NCBI RefSeq assembly: GCF_900167365.1 | Contig: NZ_FUXL01000001.1 | Span: 385,418-449,417, forward strand | Reading direction: 5' to 3' | From: Consotaella salsifontis | GTDB lineage: Bacteria; Pseudomonadota; Alphaproteobacteria; Rhizobiales; Rhizobiaceae | DNA length: 64,000 bases | In this document: positions 1 to 13,110 of the stretch, piece by piece | Numbering within the stretch: the first letter of the stretch is position 1 | Layout of the letters: each line of letters begins with the position of its first letter | Made by a program: the position numbers and the translations under genes | The notes under the pieces: model-generated | The model's database searches: none | Seen by the model: only the letters and a program-made list of their open reading frames with translations | Told to the model about the DNA's origin: nothing

Positions 1-247
1 CGAAGAACGGGTCCATGTGGGCCGTCTCCGGGTCGGGCATCAGCACCATGTCGGATTCGTTGATGGCCTTCCAGCCGGCGATCGAGGAGCCGTCGAACAT
101 CGAGCCTTCGGCAAACATGTCCTCGTCTACGATAGCAACGTCCATGGTGACGTGCTGCAGCTTGCCCTTGGGATCGGTGAAACGAAGGTCAACGAATTTG
201 ACGTCGTTGTCCTTGATTTGTTTCAGCACGTCGTTGCCCGTCGTCAT
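1..247 (-). CDS. glnA: Glutamine synthetase type I, N-terminal part (cut by window edge)
   Basis: Glutamine synthetase condenses ammonia and glutamate to glutamine using ATP in the cytoplasm. The minus strand from ATG at 247 reads 82 residues into the window edge. They include the beta-grasp domain motif [10 protein letters not shown] and the stretch SDMVLMPDP, both typical of bacterial GlnA. The gene lies directly downstream of glnB on the same strand with a gap of about 50 bases, the common alphaproteobacterial glnBA arrangement in which PII and the enzyme are co-expressed. The catalytic domain and the adenylylation site lie outside the window, so completeness cannot be judged. Confidence 0.95.
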   Translation of the reverse strand, partial: MTTGNDVLKQIKDNDVKFVDLRFTDPKGKLQHVTMDVAIVDEDMFAEGSMFDGSSIAGWKAINESDMVLMPDPETAHMDPFF

Positions 248-296
248 TGCGGTCCTTTCCTGCGATACGACAAAGTTGGGTAGAGAGCGAGGAAGA

Positions 297-797
<501 letters not shown>

Positions 798-918
798 TCA
801 TTCGAAACGTCCTGCTTGCATTTTTGGTGGTCCGGGCCACATCGATGGGCAGCAATTTCCAAATCCCGCGAAACAACCTGAGCATTCACGCGTCAGGCTG
901 CCAATGAAATAGGCAGAG

Positions 919-2436
919 ATGGCTGAAATTTCGAACCGCTTCGCCCTGCTGACTCCGAGGGAGATGTCTTCCGCCGATCAAGCCGCCGTTGCTGCCGGGA
1001 TACCCGGCATTGTTCTGATGGAGAACGCGGGAAGAGCCGTGGCCGATGCGGTGCGAAAGGCCTTTCCCGCCGTGCGGCGGATCGCGGTTTGGGCTGGCCC
1101 GGGAAACAATGGCGGCGACGCCTATGTGGCCGCTCGGTACCTGTCGGAAGAGCCGAGCCTTGAGGTCGTCCTGTTTACGCTTGCTGCCCCTTCAGGCTTG
1201 TCGGGTGACGCGGCGATCGCTGCGCAAGGATGGCATGGCGCAGTCAAACCGCTGGACGAGTGCGATCCTCGCGCCTTCGACGTCGTCATCGATGGGCTGT
1301 TCGACGCGGGTCTCGGACGCCCCATCACCGGCGGCGCGAAGGAAGCCATCGCCCGGCTCAATTCTGCCGACACGCCGGCTGTCGCCATCGATCTTCCTTC
1401 CGGTGTTTTCGGCACCAGCGGTGAAATTCTTGGTGCTGCCGTTGAAGCCAGCCTGACAGTGACGTTCTTTCGCAAAAAGCCCGGCCATCTGCTGCAACCG
1501 GGCAAGGAGCTTTGCGGAAAGCTCCTGGTCGCCGATATTGGAATACCGGTTGGGGTGCTTTCATCGATCGGAGCGCGCGCGTTCGAGAGCGATCCGCTCT
1601 GGTGGAGGAGCGCAGCCAAGACACCTTCGGCCACGGGGCACAAATATGATCGCGGCCACGCCGTGGTCTTCTCCGGAGGCGCATCGAGGACCGGAGCGGC
1701 GAGACTTTCCGCCATCGCAGCGTTGCGGGCCGGAGCGGGCCTGGTGACGCTTTTCTCACCTGCCTCGGCGATGCTGGTCAATGCCGGCGCGCTGACCGCC
1801 GTCATGCTCAAGCGCTGCGACGACGAGCGCGATCTCGCTGCTCACCTCGATGATGAACGGCTGAACGCCTTTGCGCTGGGGCCGGGCTTCGGTGTCGGCG
1901 AAAAGGCGAAAGCGTTCGCCCTCGCCATCCTGGGGGCGGGACGGTGTCTAGTTCTGGATGCGGACGGAATCACTTCCTTTGCCGGCGAACCGACAGAGCT
2001 GTTCCAAGCTGCATCGGCATCAAACGGCGAACTGGTGCTGACGCCGCACGCCGGCGAATTCAAGAAGCTCTTCCCAGAGATCGCTGGCGACAGCGCCCTG
2101 TCGAAACTGGAGAAGGCGAGGGCGGCTGCGAGCCTTAGCGGCGCGGTGGTCTTGCTGAAGGGAGCCGATACGGTGATCGCGGCGCCGGACGGGCGAGCGG
2201 CGATCAACACCACCGGAACGCCTTGGCTCGCGACCGCCGGCAGTGGCGATGTGTTGACCGGCATGATAGCCGGCTTGCTGGCCAATGGCGGCGAGGCCTT
2301 CGAATGCGCTGCGGCGGGCGCCTGGATGCATGGCAAGGCGGCGGAAATCCTCGGTCCGGGGCTCATCGCCGAGGATCTGCCAACGGCGCTTCCGCGTGTT
2401 CATTCCATGCTGGTGGAACAGCCATCGAGCGAATGA
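919..2436 (+). CDS. nnr: Bifunctional NAD(P)HX epimerase / ADP-dependent dehydratase
   Basis: This enzyme repairs hydrated NADH and NADPH. The N-terminal YjeF-like domain (about residues 10-215) interconverts R and S hydrates, and the C-terminal ribokinase-like domain (about 225-500) dehydrates the S form using ADP. The sequence shows GPGNNGGDAYVAARYL in the epimerase half. The kinase-like half has TPHAGEFKKLF, LLKGADTV and the nucleotide-site motif TAGSGDVLTGMIAGLLA. The length of 505 residues fits the fused bacterial form. It stands alone on the plus strand, divergent from glnB across 283 bases and convergent with the DUF72 gene downstream. Confidence 0.94.
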   Translation: MAEISNRFALLTPREMSSADQAAVAAGIPGIVLMENAGRAVADAVRKAFPAVRRIAVWAGPGNNGGDAYVAARYLSEEPSLEVVLFTLAAPSGLSGDAAIAAQGWHGAVKPLDECDPRAFDVVIDGLFDAGLGRPITGGAKEAIARLNSADTPAVAIDLPSGVFGTSGEILGAAVEASLTVTFFRKKPGHLLQPGKELCGKLLVADIGIPVGVLSSIGARAFESDPLWWRSAAKTPSATGHKYDRGHAVVFSGGASRTGAARLSAIAALRAGAGLVTLFSPASAMLVNAGALTAVMLKRCDDERDLAAHLDDERLNAFALGPGFGVGEKAKAFALAILGAGRCLVLDADGITSFAGEPTELFQAASASNGELVLTPHAGEFKKLFPEIAGDSALSKLEKARAAASLSGAVVLLKGADTVIAAPDGRAAINTTGTPWLATAGSGDVLTGMIAGLLANGGEAFECAAAGAWMHGKAAEILGPGLIAEDLPTALPRVHSMLVEQPSSE

Positions 2437-2508
2437 CGATCACCGGGACTGTCGTTCTTGCTCAACCTGCTTGGCAGAACTCCGAAAACGCAACGCGCTC
2501 CTGCCGCA

Positions 2509-3308
2509 TCATTCCTTGGCGAGACGCTCCATGAACGCCATCGCGCCCTGCGGCGCGCGCACCTTTCCCTCGTGGATGAAGTAGACGAAGACGTCGCGTT
2601 TCGCCTTGGGCGCGGCATGATCCGCATCGGCCAGCGGTAGATCGTCGGGCTGGTCTCCCACCGCCCAACGCCTTGCGCGTTCCGCCCATTTATCGAGTGC
2701 CTTGGGCGCATAACAGGTCGGCGTATCGTCATCGCCCTTCTGGAGCCGGGCGTAGACGAAATCGGCGGTGACGTCGGCAATCTCGGGATAGGTGTTGTGA
2801 TCGGCGTAAACGATGGCGACGCCATATTTGCGAGCCAGCGCCACGAATTCGGGCACCGCAAAACTCGCGTGGCGCACCTCGACGGCATGACGAAGTGCCA
2901 GGCCGTCCTGGCGTTCCGGCAGGAGCTTCAAGAAGGCTTCGAAGTCCTCCGCGTCGAACTTCTTCGTCGGCGCGAACTGCCAAAGGAGTGGCCCGAGCTT
3001 CTCGCCAAGCTCCGAAATTCCCGAGCCGAGAAAACGGGCCATGGACTCGCCTGCCTCGCCGAGTACCTTGCGGTTGGTGACGAAGCGGTTGCCCTTGAGC
3101 GAGAAGACGAAGCCGCTCGGCGCCTCGGACGCCCATTTGGCGAAGGTCGCGGGCTTCTGGGTGGCGTAGTAGGTGCCGTTGACCTCGATGGTCATCAGCT
3201 TCGATGCGGCATATTCCAGCTGGCGCTTCTTGGGCAGATCGCTCGGGTAGAACGAGCCTTCCCACGGCTCGAACGTCCAGCCACCGATGCCGGATCGTAT
3301 GGTACCAC

Positions 3309-3312
<4 letters not shown>
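2509..3312 (-). CDS. DUF72 (YecE-like) family protein
   Basis: This 267-residue protein has the DUF72 signature: an N-terminal [16 protein letters not shown], then [11 protein letters not shown], a TIEVNGTYY segment, and FVYFIHEGK near the end. The family folds as a TIM barrel and its biochemical role is not established. The stop of uvrA lies just inside its start region (4-base overlap), so it is translationally coupled to uvrA and probably shares its SOS-controlled transcript. Any link to DNA repair is inference from that coupling only. Confidence 0.9.
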
Positions 3313-6191
<2,879 letters not shown>

Positions 6192-6321
6192 GACCCGTCA
6201 GCGTTTTGATGTCGATGATTGCGCCGGCTCGTGTCGGCCGACCCGTCGTCTAGATAAAGATCGGAGAGCAGAATGCGAGGCCGCGAAGCGAAATGGAGCG
6301 ACTCCGATCTTGCATGGACTG

Positions 6322-6336
6322 GAACATAATGCGAAC
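6322..6336. promoter_or_regulatory. LexA (SOS) box between uvrA and ssb
   Basis: The sequence GAACATAATGCGAAC is GAAC-N7-GAAC, the direct-repeat LexA operator known for Alphaproteobacteria. It sits 131 bases upstream of uvrA and 157 bases upstream of ssb, so it can serve both divergent genes as in Rhizobium and related genera. Binding is inferred from the motif and its position. Confidence 0.85.
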
Positions 6337-6492
6337 ATTTCGCTATGGCAACGTCTTCCTCGCTGGTTGTGGAAATCTCGCGAAAGCGCCACCATCGAGT
6401 TTCAAGCCGTTATCAGCGCTTGATGATTGCATTATGGTGCGCGCAAACTTGGCTCGCCGAGCCGCAATGAAATTCGAAGTGGAGTGAACGGA

Positions 6493-7005
6493 ATGGCTGG
6501 CAGCGTCAACAAGGTGATCCTGGTGGGAAATCTGGGGGCCGACCCGGAGATCCGCCGGCTGAACTCCGGCGACATGGTGGTCAACATGCGCATCGCCACT
6601 TCCGAGACTTGGCGCGATCGCCAGTCCGGCGAGCGGCGGGAGCGTACCGAATGGCACAATGTCGTGATCTTCAATGAGAACCTGGCCAAGGTTGCAGAGC
6701 AGTTTCTGAAAAAGGGCGCAAAGGTCTATGTCGAGGGCCAGCTCCAGACGCGCTCCTGGGACGATCAGTCCGGCCAGAAGCGCTACACGACGGAGGTGGT
6801 TCTTCAGCGATTCCGTGGCGAGCTACAGATGCTCGACGGCCGGGGTGAGGGTGGCTCCAGCGGTGGCGGAAGTGGTGGAGGCTACTCCCGTGGCAGTGGC
6901 AGTGGTTCTGGCGGCGGCGGATATGACCGTCCGGATGATCGCGGCTATGGCGGCGGCGGCGGCGGTGGCGCGTCGCACGATCTCGACGACGAAATCCCGT
7001 TCTGA
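6493..7005 (+). CDS. ssb: Single-stranded DNA-binding protein
   Basis: SSB coats single-stranded DNA and recruits repair and replication partners. The 170-residue product begins [20 protein letters not shown], with an OB fold over residues 1-110. A glycine/serine-rich linker follows at about 115-160, including two long glycine runs. The protein ends in the acidic partner-binding tip DDEIPF. The frame is open 66 bases further upstream, but the ATG at 6493 matches the family start exactly. It is divergent from uvrA and probably SOS-regulated through the shared LexA box. Confidence 0.97.
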   Translation: MAGSVNKVILVGNLGADPEIRRLNSGDMVVNMRIATSETWRDRQSGERRERTEWHNVVIFNENLAKVAEQFLKKGAKVYVEGQLQTRSWDDQSGQKRYTTEVVLQRFRGELQMLDGRGEGGSSGGGSGGGYSRGSGSGSGGGGYDRPDDRGYGGGGGGGASHDLDDEIPF

Positions 7006-7031
7006 CAGCATTCCATGCCAGAGCAGAATGT

Positions 7032-7053
7032 AAGGCTGGTTCACCAGCCTTAT
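7032..7053 (+). terminator. Hairpin behind ssb
   Basis: TAAGGCTGG and CCAGCCTTA form a perfect 9-bp stem with a TTCA tetraloop 26 bases after the ssb stop codon. No U-tract follows, so it may act as a terminator or as an RNA-stabilising structure between ssb and the convergent marC gene. Confidence 0.55.
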
Positions 7054-7145
7054 GACACGGCCGGCAAATAAGGCGGGCGGATCAGCGCAGCTCGGTATAG
7101 GTCATCTACGGCCTTGCCGAGCGCGGCGATTGCTTTCTACTCAGA

Positions 7146-7811
7146 TCAAAAAGGCGAAGTGTCGGAGAGAGCCGCTCGGGATTGTGCTGGCGTGAACAAC
7201 TCGCGGGCACCGTCAGCCACGAACTGCACGGCGAGAGCTGCCAGCACCACGCCCAACAGGCGTGAGACGACCATGCGGCTCGTCGGCCCGAGAAACCTGT
7301 CGATGGCGTGTCCAAGCGTCAGAATGGCGAAGGAAAGCCCAAGCGCCGCCGCGATGACCAGGATCAGCCCGACCTGTCCGGCAAGCGTCGGCAAGGAACC
7401 CGACAGGAGGATGACGGCCGTGATCGCTCCAGGTCCCGCCATCAGCGGGATCGCGAGCGGAAAGGCGGCGATGTCGTGCCCTTCTTCTTCCTCGGCCGTG
7501 GCCTCCTCGGCATTTTTCTGTTTGCGCTCGCCGCGCTTTTCGAAGACCAGTTCGAACGCGATCCAGAAAAGGAAGATGCCGCCGGCCACACGGAAGGCAC
7601 CAAGCGTTATGCCCAGCGCCTGAAGTACTGACAATCCGGCGAGCCCGAAGAGAGACAGGATGACGCCGGCGATCAGCGAGGCCCGCAACGCGATCCCGCG
7701 ACGGTGGGCAGCGCGGGCGCCCGGCGTCAAGGCGAGAAACACTGGCACGAGGCCGAGCGGATCGATAATGACGAAGAGCGTCACGAAGCCGTTGATCAGA
7801 AGGTTTGTCAT
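7146..7811 (-). CDS. MarC family inner-membrane protein
   Basis: This 221-residue integral membrane protein has about six hydrophobic segments and begins MTNLLINGFVTLFVIIDPLG, the typical start of the MarC/NAAT family. Family motifs include FLFWIAFELVFE and PLAIPLMAGPGAITAVI. The function of MarC proteins is unresolved; an earlier link to antibiotic resistance was not upheld. A 45-residue charged loop around KRGERKQKNAEEATAEEEEG lies between the third and fourth segments. The frame extends 31 residues upstream, but the start at 7811 gives a normal family N-terminus. It is convergent with ssb and divergent from gyrA. Confidence 0.88.
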   Translation of the reverse strand: MTNLLINGFVTLFVIIDPLGLVPVFLALTPGARAAHRRGIALRASLIAGVILSLFGLAGLSVLQALGITLGAFRVAGGIFLFWIAFELVFEKRGERKQKNAEEATAEEEEGHDIAAFPLAIPLMAGPGAITAVILLSGSLPTLAGQVGLILVIAAALGLSFAILTLGHAIDRFLGPTSRMVVSRLLGVVLAALAVQFVADGARELFTPAQSRAALSDTSPF

Positions 7812-8135
7812 GGCCTTTGAGGCAGGTTTCGCCTGTGGGCAAACAGGAGCGGGATCAGAAGGAAAGCCGCGACGCCATGTGGCGGCCCCGGACAGCAGTG
7901 TCATAGCCAGGGCGAGGCTTCAAGTCTTGGGAGAGGCTTCCTCCACGTTCGCCTGCCCATAAGAAAGCACTCCGTGAAAATTATCGCCATCTTTTCGCGA
8001 AGAAATTTCGCGCCGCACGATAAAGCCTTGTGAACAAAGGAAGAAATCCCTCTTTTAGGCCGGCCTCCGATTTGGCATTCGTTGCGCTAACGCGCTATAT
8101 ACGGCGAACTGAAATCGATTCACCCAGGTCTAGCC
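7812..8135. other. Intergenic region between marC and gyrA
   Basis: These 324 bases hold no convincing gene. They should carry the divergent promoters of marC and gyrA. An AT-richer stretch around 7970-8060 is the likeliest promoter area, but no clear -35/-10 pair can be named. Confidence 0.5.
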
Positions 8136-10907
8136 TTGGCAGAAGAACAGAATTCCAAAGGACCGCCGGAGCGGCCCTCGGACATTGAATCCGTCTCGAT
8201 CATCGAGGAAATGCAGCGCTCCTACCTCGATTACGCCATGAGCGTGATCGTCAGTCGCGCGCTTCCGGACGTGCGTGACGGCTTGAAGCCGGTGCATCGC
8301 CGCGTTCTTTACGCGATGCACGGCATGGGACTCGCGTTCAACCGATCGTTCCGAAAGTCGGCGGGCGTGGTCGGTGAGGTCATGGGTAAATACCATCCTC
8401 ACGGCGATGCCTCGATCTATGACGCCTTGGTGCGCATGGCGCAGGACTGGTCCATGCGCGCCCCGCTCATCAATGGCCAGGGCAACTTCGGCTCGATCGA
8501 TGGCGATCCGCCGGCGGCGATGCGATATACCGAATGCCGGCTTCAGCGGGTGTCTGAGCCGATGCTCTCGGATATCGACAAGGAGACCGTCGACTTCCAG
8601 GAGAACTATGACGGGCGTGAGATGGAGCCGACGGTGCTGCCGTCGCGCTTTCCGAACCTTCTTGTCAACGGCTCGGGCGGTATCGCCGTCGGCATGGCTA
8701 CGAACATTCCGCCGCACAATCTCGGCGAGGTGATCGATGGCTGCATCGCCATGATCGACGATCCGGCGATCTCGCTCGACGAGCTGATGGAGCACATTCC
8801 GGGACCGGATTTCCCGACCGGAGCGATCGTCCTCGGGCGCGCCGGAATCCGCTCAGCCTATGAGACCGGACGCGGCTCGATCCTGATGCGCGGCAAGGTT
8901 CACATCGAGACGATGCGGGGCGAGCGTGAGGCGATCGTCGTCACCGAGATTCCCTTCCAGGTGAACAAGGCGACGATGATCGAGAAGATGGCCGAGCTCG
9001 TGCGCGACAAGCGCATCGAGGGCATCTCCGACATCCGTGACGAGAGCGACCGCGAGGGCTACCGCGTCGTCGTTGAGCTCAAGCGTGACGCGAGTTCCGA
9101 CGTCGTCCTGAACCAGCTCTACCGGTTCACTCCGCTCCAGACCTCGTTCGGCGCCAATATGGTGGCACTCAACGGCGGCAAGCCGGAACAGATGACGCTG
9201 GTCGACATGCTGTCGGCGTTCATCGCTTTCCGCGAGGAGGTGGTCAACCGGCGCACGCGCTTCCTTCTGAGGAAGGCTCGCGAGCGCGCCCATGTCCTCG
9301 TCGGACTGGCCATCGCTGTTGCCAATATCGACGAGATCATCCGGCTTATCAGGCAGGCGCCCGACCCGGCGACAGCACGCGAGCAGTTGATGGAGCGCGA
9401 ATGGGAGGCGAGGGACGTCGCGCCGCTCATCCGCCTGATCGACGATCCGCGCCACAAGATTTCGGAGGCCGGAACCTACCGGCTGTCGGAAGAGCAGGCG
9501 CGCGCCATTCTCGACCTTCGCCTGCAGCGGCTCACTGCATTGGGTCGGGACGAGATCGGCGACGAGCTGAACGTGATCGGCGCGGAAATCCGCGATTATC
9601 TCGAGATTCTCTCGTCGCGCGTTCGGGTGCGCCAGATCATCAAGGACGAGCTGACGGAGGTCCGCGAGACCTTCGCCACGCCGCGCCGCACGGAGCTGTC
9701 CGAGGGCGCGGCCGACCTCGAGGACGAGGATCTGATCCCGCGCGAGGACATGGTCGTGACCGTCAGCCACGGCGGCTACATCAAGCGCGTGCCGCTCGCC
9801 ACCTATCGGGCGCAGCGTCGCGGCGGCAAGGGCCGGTCGGGGATGAGCCTGAAGAACGAGGAGGATTCGGTCACCCGTCTCTTCGTGGCCAACACCCACA
9901 CCCCAGTGCTCTTCTTCTCCTCGCGCGGTATCGTCTATAAGGAAAAGGTCTGGCGCCTGCCGCTGGCCACTCCGCAGTCGCGCGGCAAGGCCTTGGTCAA
10001 TCTCCTTCCGCTTCAGAAGGACGAGCGCATCACCTCGATCCTGCCCCTGCCGAACGAGCCGGAGGCAGCCGAGGAACTCAACGTGATGTTTGCGACCACA
10101 AGAGGGACGGTGCGGCGTAATAAGCTGTCTGACTTCCTCCAGGTCAATCGCAACGGCAAGATCGCGATGAAACTGGACGAGGCCGACGACGAGATCCTCG
10201 CCGTCGCCACCTGTTCGGAGACCGATGATGTTCTCCTGACCGCCTCGAATGGTCAGTGCATCCGCTTCCCCGTGACCGACGTTCGCGTCTTCGCGGGCCG
10301 CAACTCAGTCGGCGTACGCGGAATCTCGTTGACCAATGGCGACCGGGTCATCTCCATGGCGATCTTGCGCCATGTTGATGCGACGCCCGCCGAGCGCGCT
10401 TCCTACCTCAAGATGCGTCGCGCGGTGGAAGGCGAAAGTGCCGCCGATACGGTGCTGGAGGAGGAGGGCGTCGAGGACGTCGCCATCAGCCAGGAGCGCT
10501 ATGGCTTCCTGTCAGCAAACGAAGAGTTCGTGCTGACGGTGAGCGAATTTGGCTATGGCAAGCGCTCTTCGTCCTACGATTTCCGCACCAGCGGGCGCGG
10601 CGGCAAGGGCATTCGAGCCACCGACGTCTCGAAGATGAACGAGATCGGCGCGCTGGTTGCCGGCTTCCCTGTCGAGGATGGAGATCAGATCCTGCTTGTC
10701 AGCGATCGAGGTCAGCTCATTCGCGTGCCGGTGGAAGGCATCCGTATTGCTGGGCGAGCGACGAAGGGCGTCACAATCTTCAGCACCGGCGAGAGCGAAA
10801 AGGTCGTTTCGGTCGAGCGCATTCCTTTCCAGGCTGGAGAGGAAGGCCATGACGTTGGGGAAATTGCCGACGGCGATGACGCCGATCCTTCGACCCCTGA
10901 GGCCTGA
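8136..10907 (+). CDS. gyrA: DNA gyrase subunit A
   Basis: GyrA cuts and rejoins DNA in the gyrase tetramer that introduces negative supercoils. The 923-residue protein appears to start at TTG (8136), giving MAEEQNSKG. The catalytic tyrosine is Y131 in [10 protein letters not shown]. The quinolone-resistance region reads [19 protein letters not shown]. The GyrA box [11 protein letters not shown] marks the C-terminal beta-pinwheel domain and separates GyrA from ParC. An acidic tail follows. Alanine occupies the position of E. coli Ser83, while Asp87 is kept (D96 here). It is the first gene of a plus-strand run reaching to tgt. Confidence 0.98.
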   Translation: MAEEQNSKGPPERPSDIESVSIIEEMQRSYLDYAMSVIVSRALPDVRDGLKPVHRRVLYAMHGMGLAFNRSFRKSAGVVGEVMGKYHPHGDASIYDALVRMAQDWSMRAPLINGQGNFGSIDGDPPAAMRYTECRLQRVSEPMLSDIDKETVDFQENYDGREMEPTVLPSRFPNLLVNGSGGIAVGMATNIPPHNLGEVIDGCIAMIDDPAISLDELMEHIPGPDFPTGAIVLGRAGIRSAYETGRGSILMRGKVHIETMRGEREAIVVTEIPFQVNKATMIEKMAELVRDKRIEGISDIRDESDREGYRVVVELKRDASSDVVLNQLYRFTPLQTSFGANMVALNGGKPEQMTLVDMLSAFIAFREEVVNRRTRFLLRKARERAHVLVGLAIAVANIDEIIRLIRQAPDPATAREQLMEREWEARDVAPLIRLIDDPRHKISEAGTYRLSEEQARAILDLRLQRLTALGRDEIGDELNVIGAEIRDYLEILSSRVRVRQIIKDELTEVRETFATPRRTELSEGAADLEDEDLIPREDMVVTVSHGGYIKRVPLATYRAQRRGGKGRSGMSLKNEEDSVTRLFVANTHTPVLFFSSRGIVYKEKVWRLPLATPQSRGKALVNLLPLQKDERITSILPLPNEPEAAEELNVMFATTRGTVRRNKLSDFLQVNRNGKIAMKLDEADDEILAVATCSETDDVLLTASNGQCIRFPVTDVRVFAGRNSVGVRGISLTNGDRVISMAILRHVDATPAERASYLKMRRAVEGESAADTVLEEEGVEDVAISQERYGFLSANEEFVLTVSEFGYGKRSSSYDFRTSGRGGKGIRATDVSKMNEIGALVAGFPVEDGDQILLVSDRGQLIRVPVEGIRIAGRATKGVTIFSTGESEKVVSVERIPFQAGEEGHDVGEIADGDDADPSTPEA

Positions 10908-10927
10908 TTTCGAAAGGCCAATAAAAA

Positions 10928-10956
10928 CGAGCGCCTCGCTAAAAGAGGGGCGCTCG
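10928..10956 (+). terminator. Hairpin behind gyrA
   Basis: CGAGCGCC pairs with GGCGCTCG over 8 bp around a 13-base loop, 21 bases after the gyrA stop codon. No U-tract is present. Its position favours transcription termination of gyrA. Confidence 0.6.
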
Positions 10957-11047
10957 TGGGCTGCGGCAAAGACTGACGGATTCTTGAAACCTATGGCGAT
11001 TGGCTAGAGCGCGCTTGGCTTGCGCTCATGAGTTCGACAAGTTTCCC

Positions 11048-11176
11048 TCAGCGCATCAATTGATGTTTGCGAATGGTTGCTTTGACCTTAGCCCGCTGAA
11101 GGTCGCTATGCAAAGTGATCGCCGTCGCGGACACCAGCGCTGCAGCCATCGTCAGGGAAAGAGCAAAAACAAACAT
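11048..11176 (-). CDS. Small putative membrane protein, 42 residues
   Basis: A short minus-strand frame starts with ATG at 11176 behind a strong ribosome site AAGGAGA at a good distance. The product begins MFVFALSLTMAAALVSATAI, one hydrophobic segment of about 20 residues. A basic tail RAKVKATIRKHQLMR follows. No family is recognised. It lies alone between gyrA and coaD, antisense to both, in a stretch with no other gene. The ribosome site and the single-span topology make it a credible small membrane protein, but it could also be chance. Confidence 0.5.
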   Translation of the reverse strand: MFVFALSLTMAAALVSATAITLHSDLQRAKVKATIRKHQLMR

Positions 11177-11338
11177 TGTCGGTCTCCTTGCTGGTGGATG
11201 AACGTACTGACGCCGATCTGGTTCCACCCTAGATCGAAAGAGATGAACGACCCGCTATCGGGTGGTTCATCTTCGGTTCACCATGATCGATCAAGACCCC
11301 GAGTTGGGAAGCAGGTCTGAGAGCAGGAGAGGGGAAGA

Positions 11339-11857
11339 ATGGCGCGCATCGGATTCTACCCGGGTTCATTCGATCCCATCACGCTCGGCCATGTCGACGT
11401 CGTGCGGCAGGCTGCGCGCCTCTTCGATGAAATCGTCTGCGGCATAGGCGTGCATCCTGGAAAGAAGCCGTTGTTTTCTTTTGAGGAACGCGCGGATATG
11501 GTGCGCGGTGTCCTGGCTGATGTCCTCGGTGGAGGCAGCGTTCGGGTGACGGTCGTGGCCTTCGACGGATTGACCGTCGAAGCCGCGCGCCAGGCTGGCG
11601 CGGCAGCGCTGATCCGCGGCTTGCGCGATGGGACCGATTTCGACTACGAAATACAGATGGCCGGCATGAACGGCGTCATGATGCCGGACCTTGTCACCGT
11701 AATGCTGCCCGCCAGCCCGATGGTTCGGCCAATTACTGCCACTCTTGTGCGTCAGATCGCGGCCATGGGCGGCGACGTCGGCCCTTTTGTGCCGCCGCTT
11801 GTTGCGCGGGCTCTTGGAGAAAAATTCTCGGGCGCTCGAGCTGAAAACTCACGCTAG
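11339..11857 (+). CDS. coaD: Phosphopantetheine adenylyltransferase
   Basis: CoaD transfers AMP from ATP to 4'-phosphopantetheine, the fourth step of coenzyme A synthesis. The 172-residue protein starts [20 protein letters not shown], which contains the nucleotidyltransferase TxGH motif at TLGH. It continues with [18 protein letters not shown] and [15 protein letters not shown], and ends with the family helix around [15 protein letters not shown]. The length is normal. An AGGAGAGGGG ribosome site precedes the ATG. The exported cyclophilin gene follows 34 bases after its stop. Confidence 0.96.
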   Translation: MARIGFYPGSFDPITLGHVDVVRQAARLFDEIVCGIGVHPGKKPLFSFEERADMVRGVLADVLGGGSVRVTVVAFDGLTVEAARQAGAAALIRGLRDGTDFDYEIQMAGMNGVMMPDLVTVMLPASPMVRPITATLVRQIAAMGGDVGPFVPPLVARALGEKFSGARAENSR

Positions 11858-11891
11858 GGCGAAGAATCCATTAACGGGGACGTTCAAACAC

Positions 11892-12476
11892 ATGGGAATT
11901 TCCACCCGCATCGCCGGCGCCGCGCTGGCGCTCACGCTTTTCTCGCTTCCGGCGCTCGCCGCTGATCCGCAGAACACGCTGGTGATCACGACCTCGCATG
12001 GCGAGATTGACGTTGCGCTGCGGCCCGATCTTGCGCCAAACCACGTCAAGCGTATCAAAGAGCTCGCGCGGGAGGGCGCCTATGACGGCGTCGTCTTCCA
12101 CCGCGTCATCGACGGCTTCATGGCCCAGACGGGGGACGTCGAATACGGCAAGGAGGGAAGCGCCGGGTTCGATGTTCGCAAGGCCGGCATGGGCGGCTCC
12201 GACAAGCCGGACCTCAAGGCTGAGTTCTCTGACGCGCCGTTCAAGCGCGGCGTGGTTGGCATGGCGCGCTCGAGCGATCCGGATTCGGCGAACTCTCAGT
12301 TTTTCATCATGCTCGCTGACGGCGATTTCCTGAACGGCCAGTACACTGTGCTCGGCGAGGTCGAGAAGGGCATGGAAGTGGTGGACGCCATCAAGAAGGG
12401 CGATCCGAGCCGCAACGGAAGCGTCGACAAGCCCGACAAGATCGTGGAAGCCCACATCGCCGCCGATAAGAAGTAG
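11892..12476 (+). CDS. ppiA: Exported peptidyl-prolyl cis-trans isomerase (cyclophilin)
   Basis: This 194-residue cyclophilin begins with a signal peptide (about residues 1-23, ending PALAA), so it should act on proline bonds of periplasmic proteins. The cyclophilin core shows [26 protein letters not shown] and YTVLGEVEKGMEVVD. The start at 11892 is chosen because the longer frame overlaps coaD and hides the signal peptide. It is followed by a cytoplasmic copy of the same family, and the two share long stretches of identical protein and DNA sequence. Confidence 0.93.
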   Translation: MGISTRIAGAALALTLFSLPALAADPQNTLVITTSHGEIDVALRPDLAPNHVKRIKELAREGAYDGVVFHRVIDGFMAQTGDVEYGKEGSAGFDVRKAGMGGSDKPDLKAEFSDAPFKRGVVGMARSSDPDSANSQFFIMLADGDFLNGQYTVLGEVEKGMEVVDAIKKGDPSRNGSVDKPDKIVEAHIAADKK

Positions 12477-12488
12477 GGCTGCCGCGCC

Positions 12489-12512
12489 GGCGAGAAGACT
12501 TGTCTCCTCGCC
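12489..12512 (+). terminator. Hairpin between the two cyclophilin genes
   Basis: GGCGAG pairs with CTCGCC, and the inner arms AGAC and GTCT extend the stem, 12 bases after the ppiA stop. There is no U-run, so termination is only possible, not certain. Confidence 0.4.
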
Positions 12513-12593
12513 CTTGATGGTCCATGTGCCTGCCATGCCGCGGTCCGGTATCTTCCGGGCCGCTCCGTTCTACGATCACGAGAGGAATACGTC

Positions 12594-13100
12594 GTGACCT
12601 ATGAAAATCCGGAAGACACCCTCGTCCTCGAGACGACCAAGGGGAAGGTCGTGATCAAGCTGCGTCCCGATCTGGCGCCGAACCACGTCGCTCGCATCAA
12701 GGAACTGGCGCGCGAGGGCGCCTATGACAACGTGGTTTTCCACCGCGTCATCGACGGCTTCATGGCCCAGACCGGTGACGTGAAGTTCGGCAAGAAGGAC
12801 GGATCGAGCTTCGATCCGCGTCGTGCCGGCATGGGCGGCTCCGACAAGCCGAACCTCAAGGCAGAGTTCAACACCGCCAACCATGGCCGGGGCGTCTGCT
12901 CCATGGCGCGCGCCCAGAGCCCGGATTCCGCCAACTCGCAGTTCTTCATCTGCTTCGACGACGCGAGCTTCCTCAATCGCCAGTACACGGTATGGGGCGA
13001 AGTGATCGAGGGCATGGAGAACGTCGATCAGATCAAGCGCGGTGAGCCGGTGAGCGATCCCGACTCGATCGTTTCCATGCGGGTCGCCGCCGACCTTTGA
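12594..13100 (+). CDS. ppiB: Cytoplasmic peptidyl-prolyl cis-trans isomerase (cyclophilin)
   Basis: This 168-residue cyclophilin has no signal peptide and starts at GTG (12594) with [20 protein letters not shown]. The active-site stretch [16 protein letters not shown], the substrate motif [10 protein letters not shown] and the tail [15 protein letters not shown] are present. It is expected to act in the cytoplasm. The close likeness to the upstream exported copy suggests a tandem duplication after which one copy gained or lost a signal peptide. Only 10 bases separate it from queA, so they are probably co-transcribed. Confidence 0.94.
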   Translation: MTYENPEDTLVLETTKGKVVIKLRPDLAPNHVARIKELAREGAYDNVVFHRVIDGFMAQTGDVKFGKKDGSSFDPRRAGMGGSDKPNLKAEFNTANHGRGVCSMARAQSPDSANSQFFICFDDASFLNRQYTVWGEVIEGMENVDQIKRGEPVSDPDSIVSMRVAADL

Positions 13101-13110
13101 TAGCGAAGCA

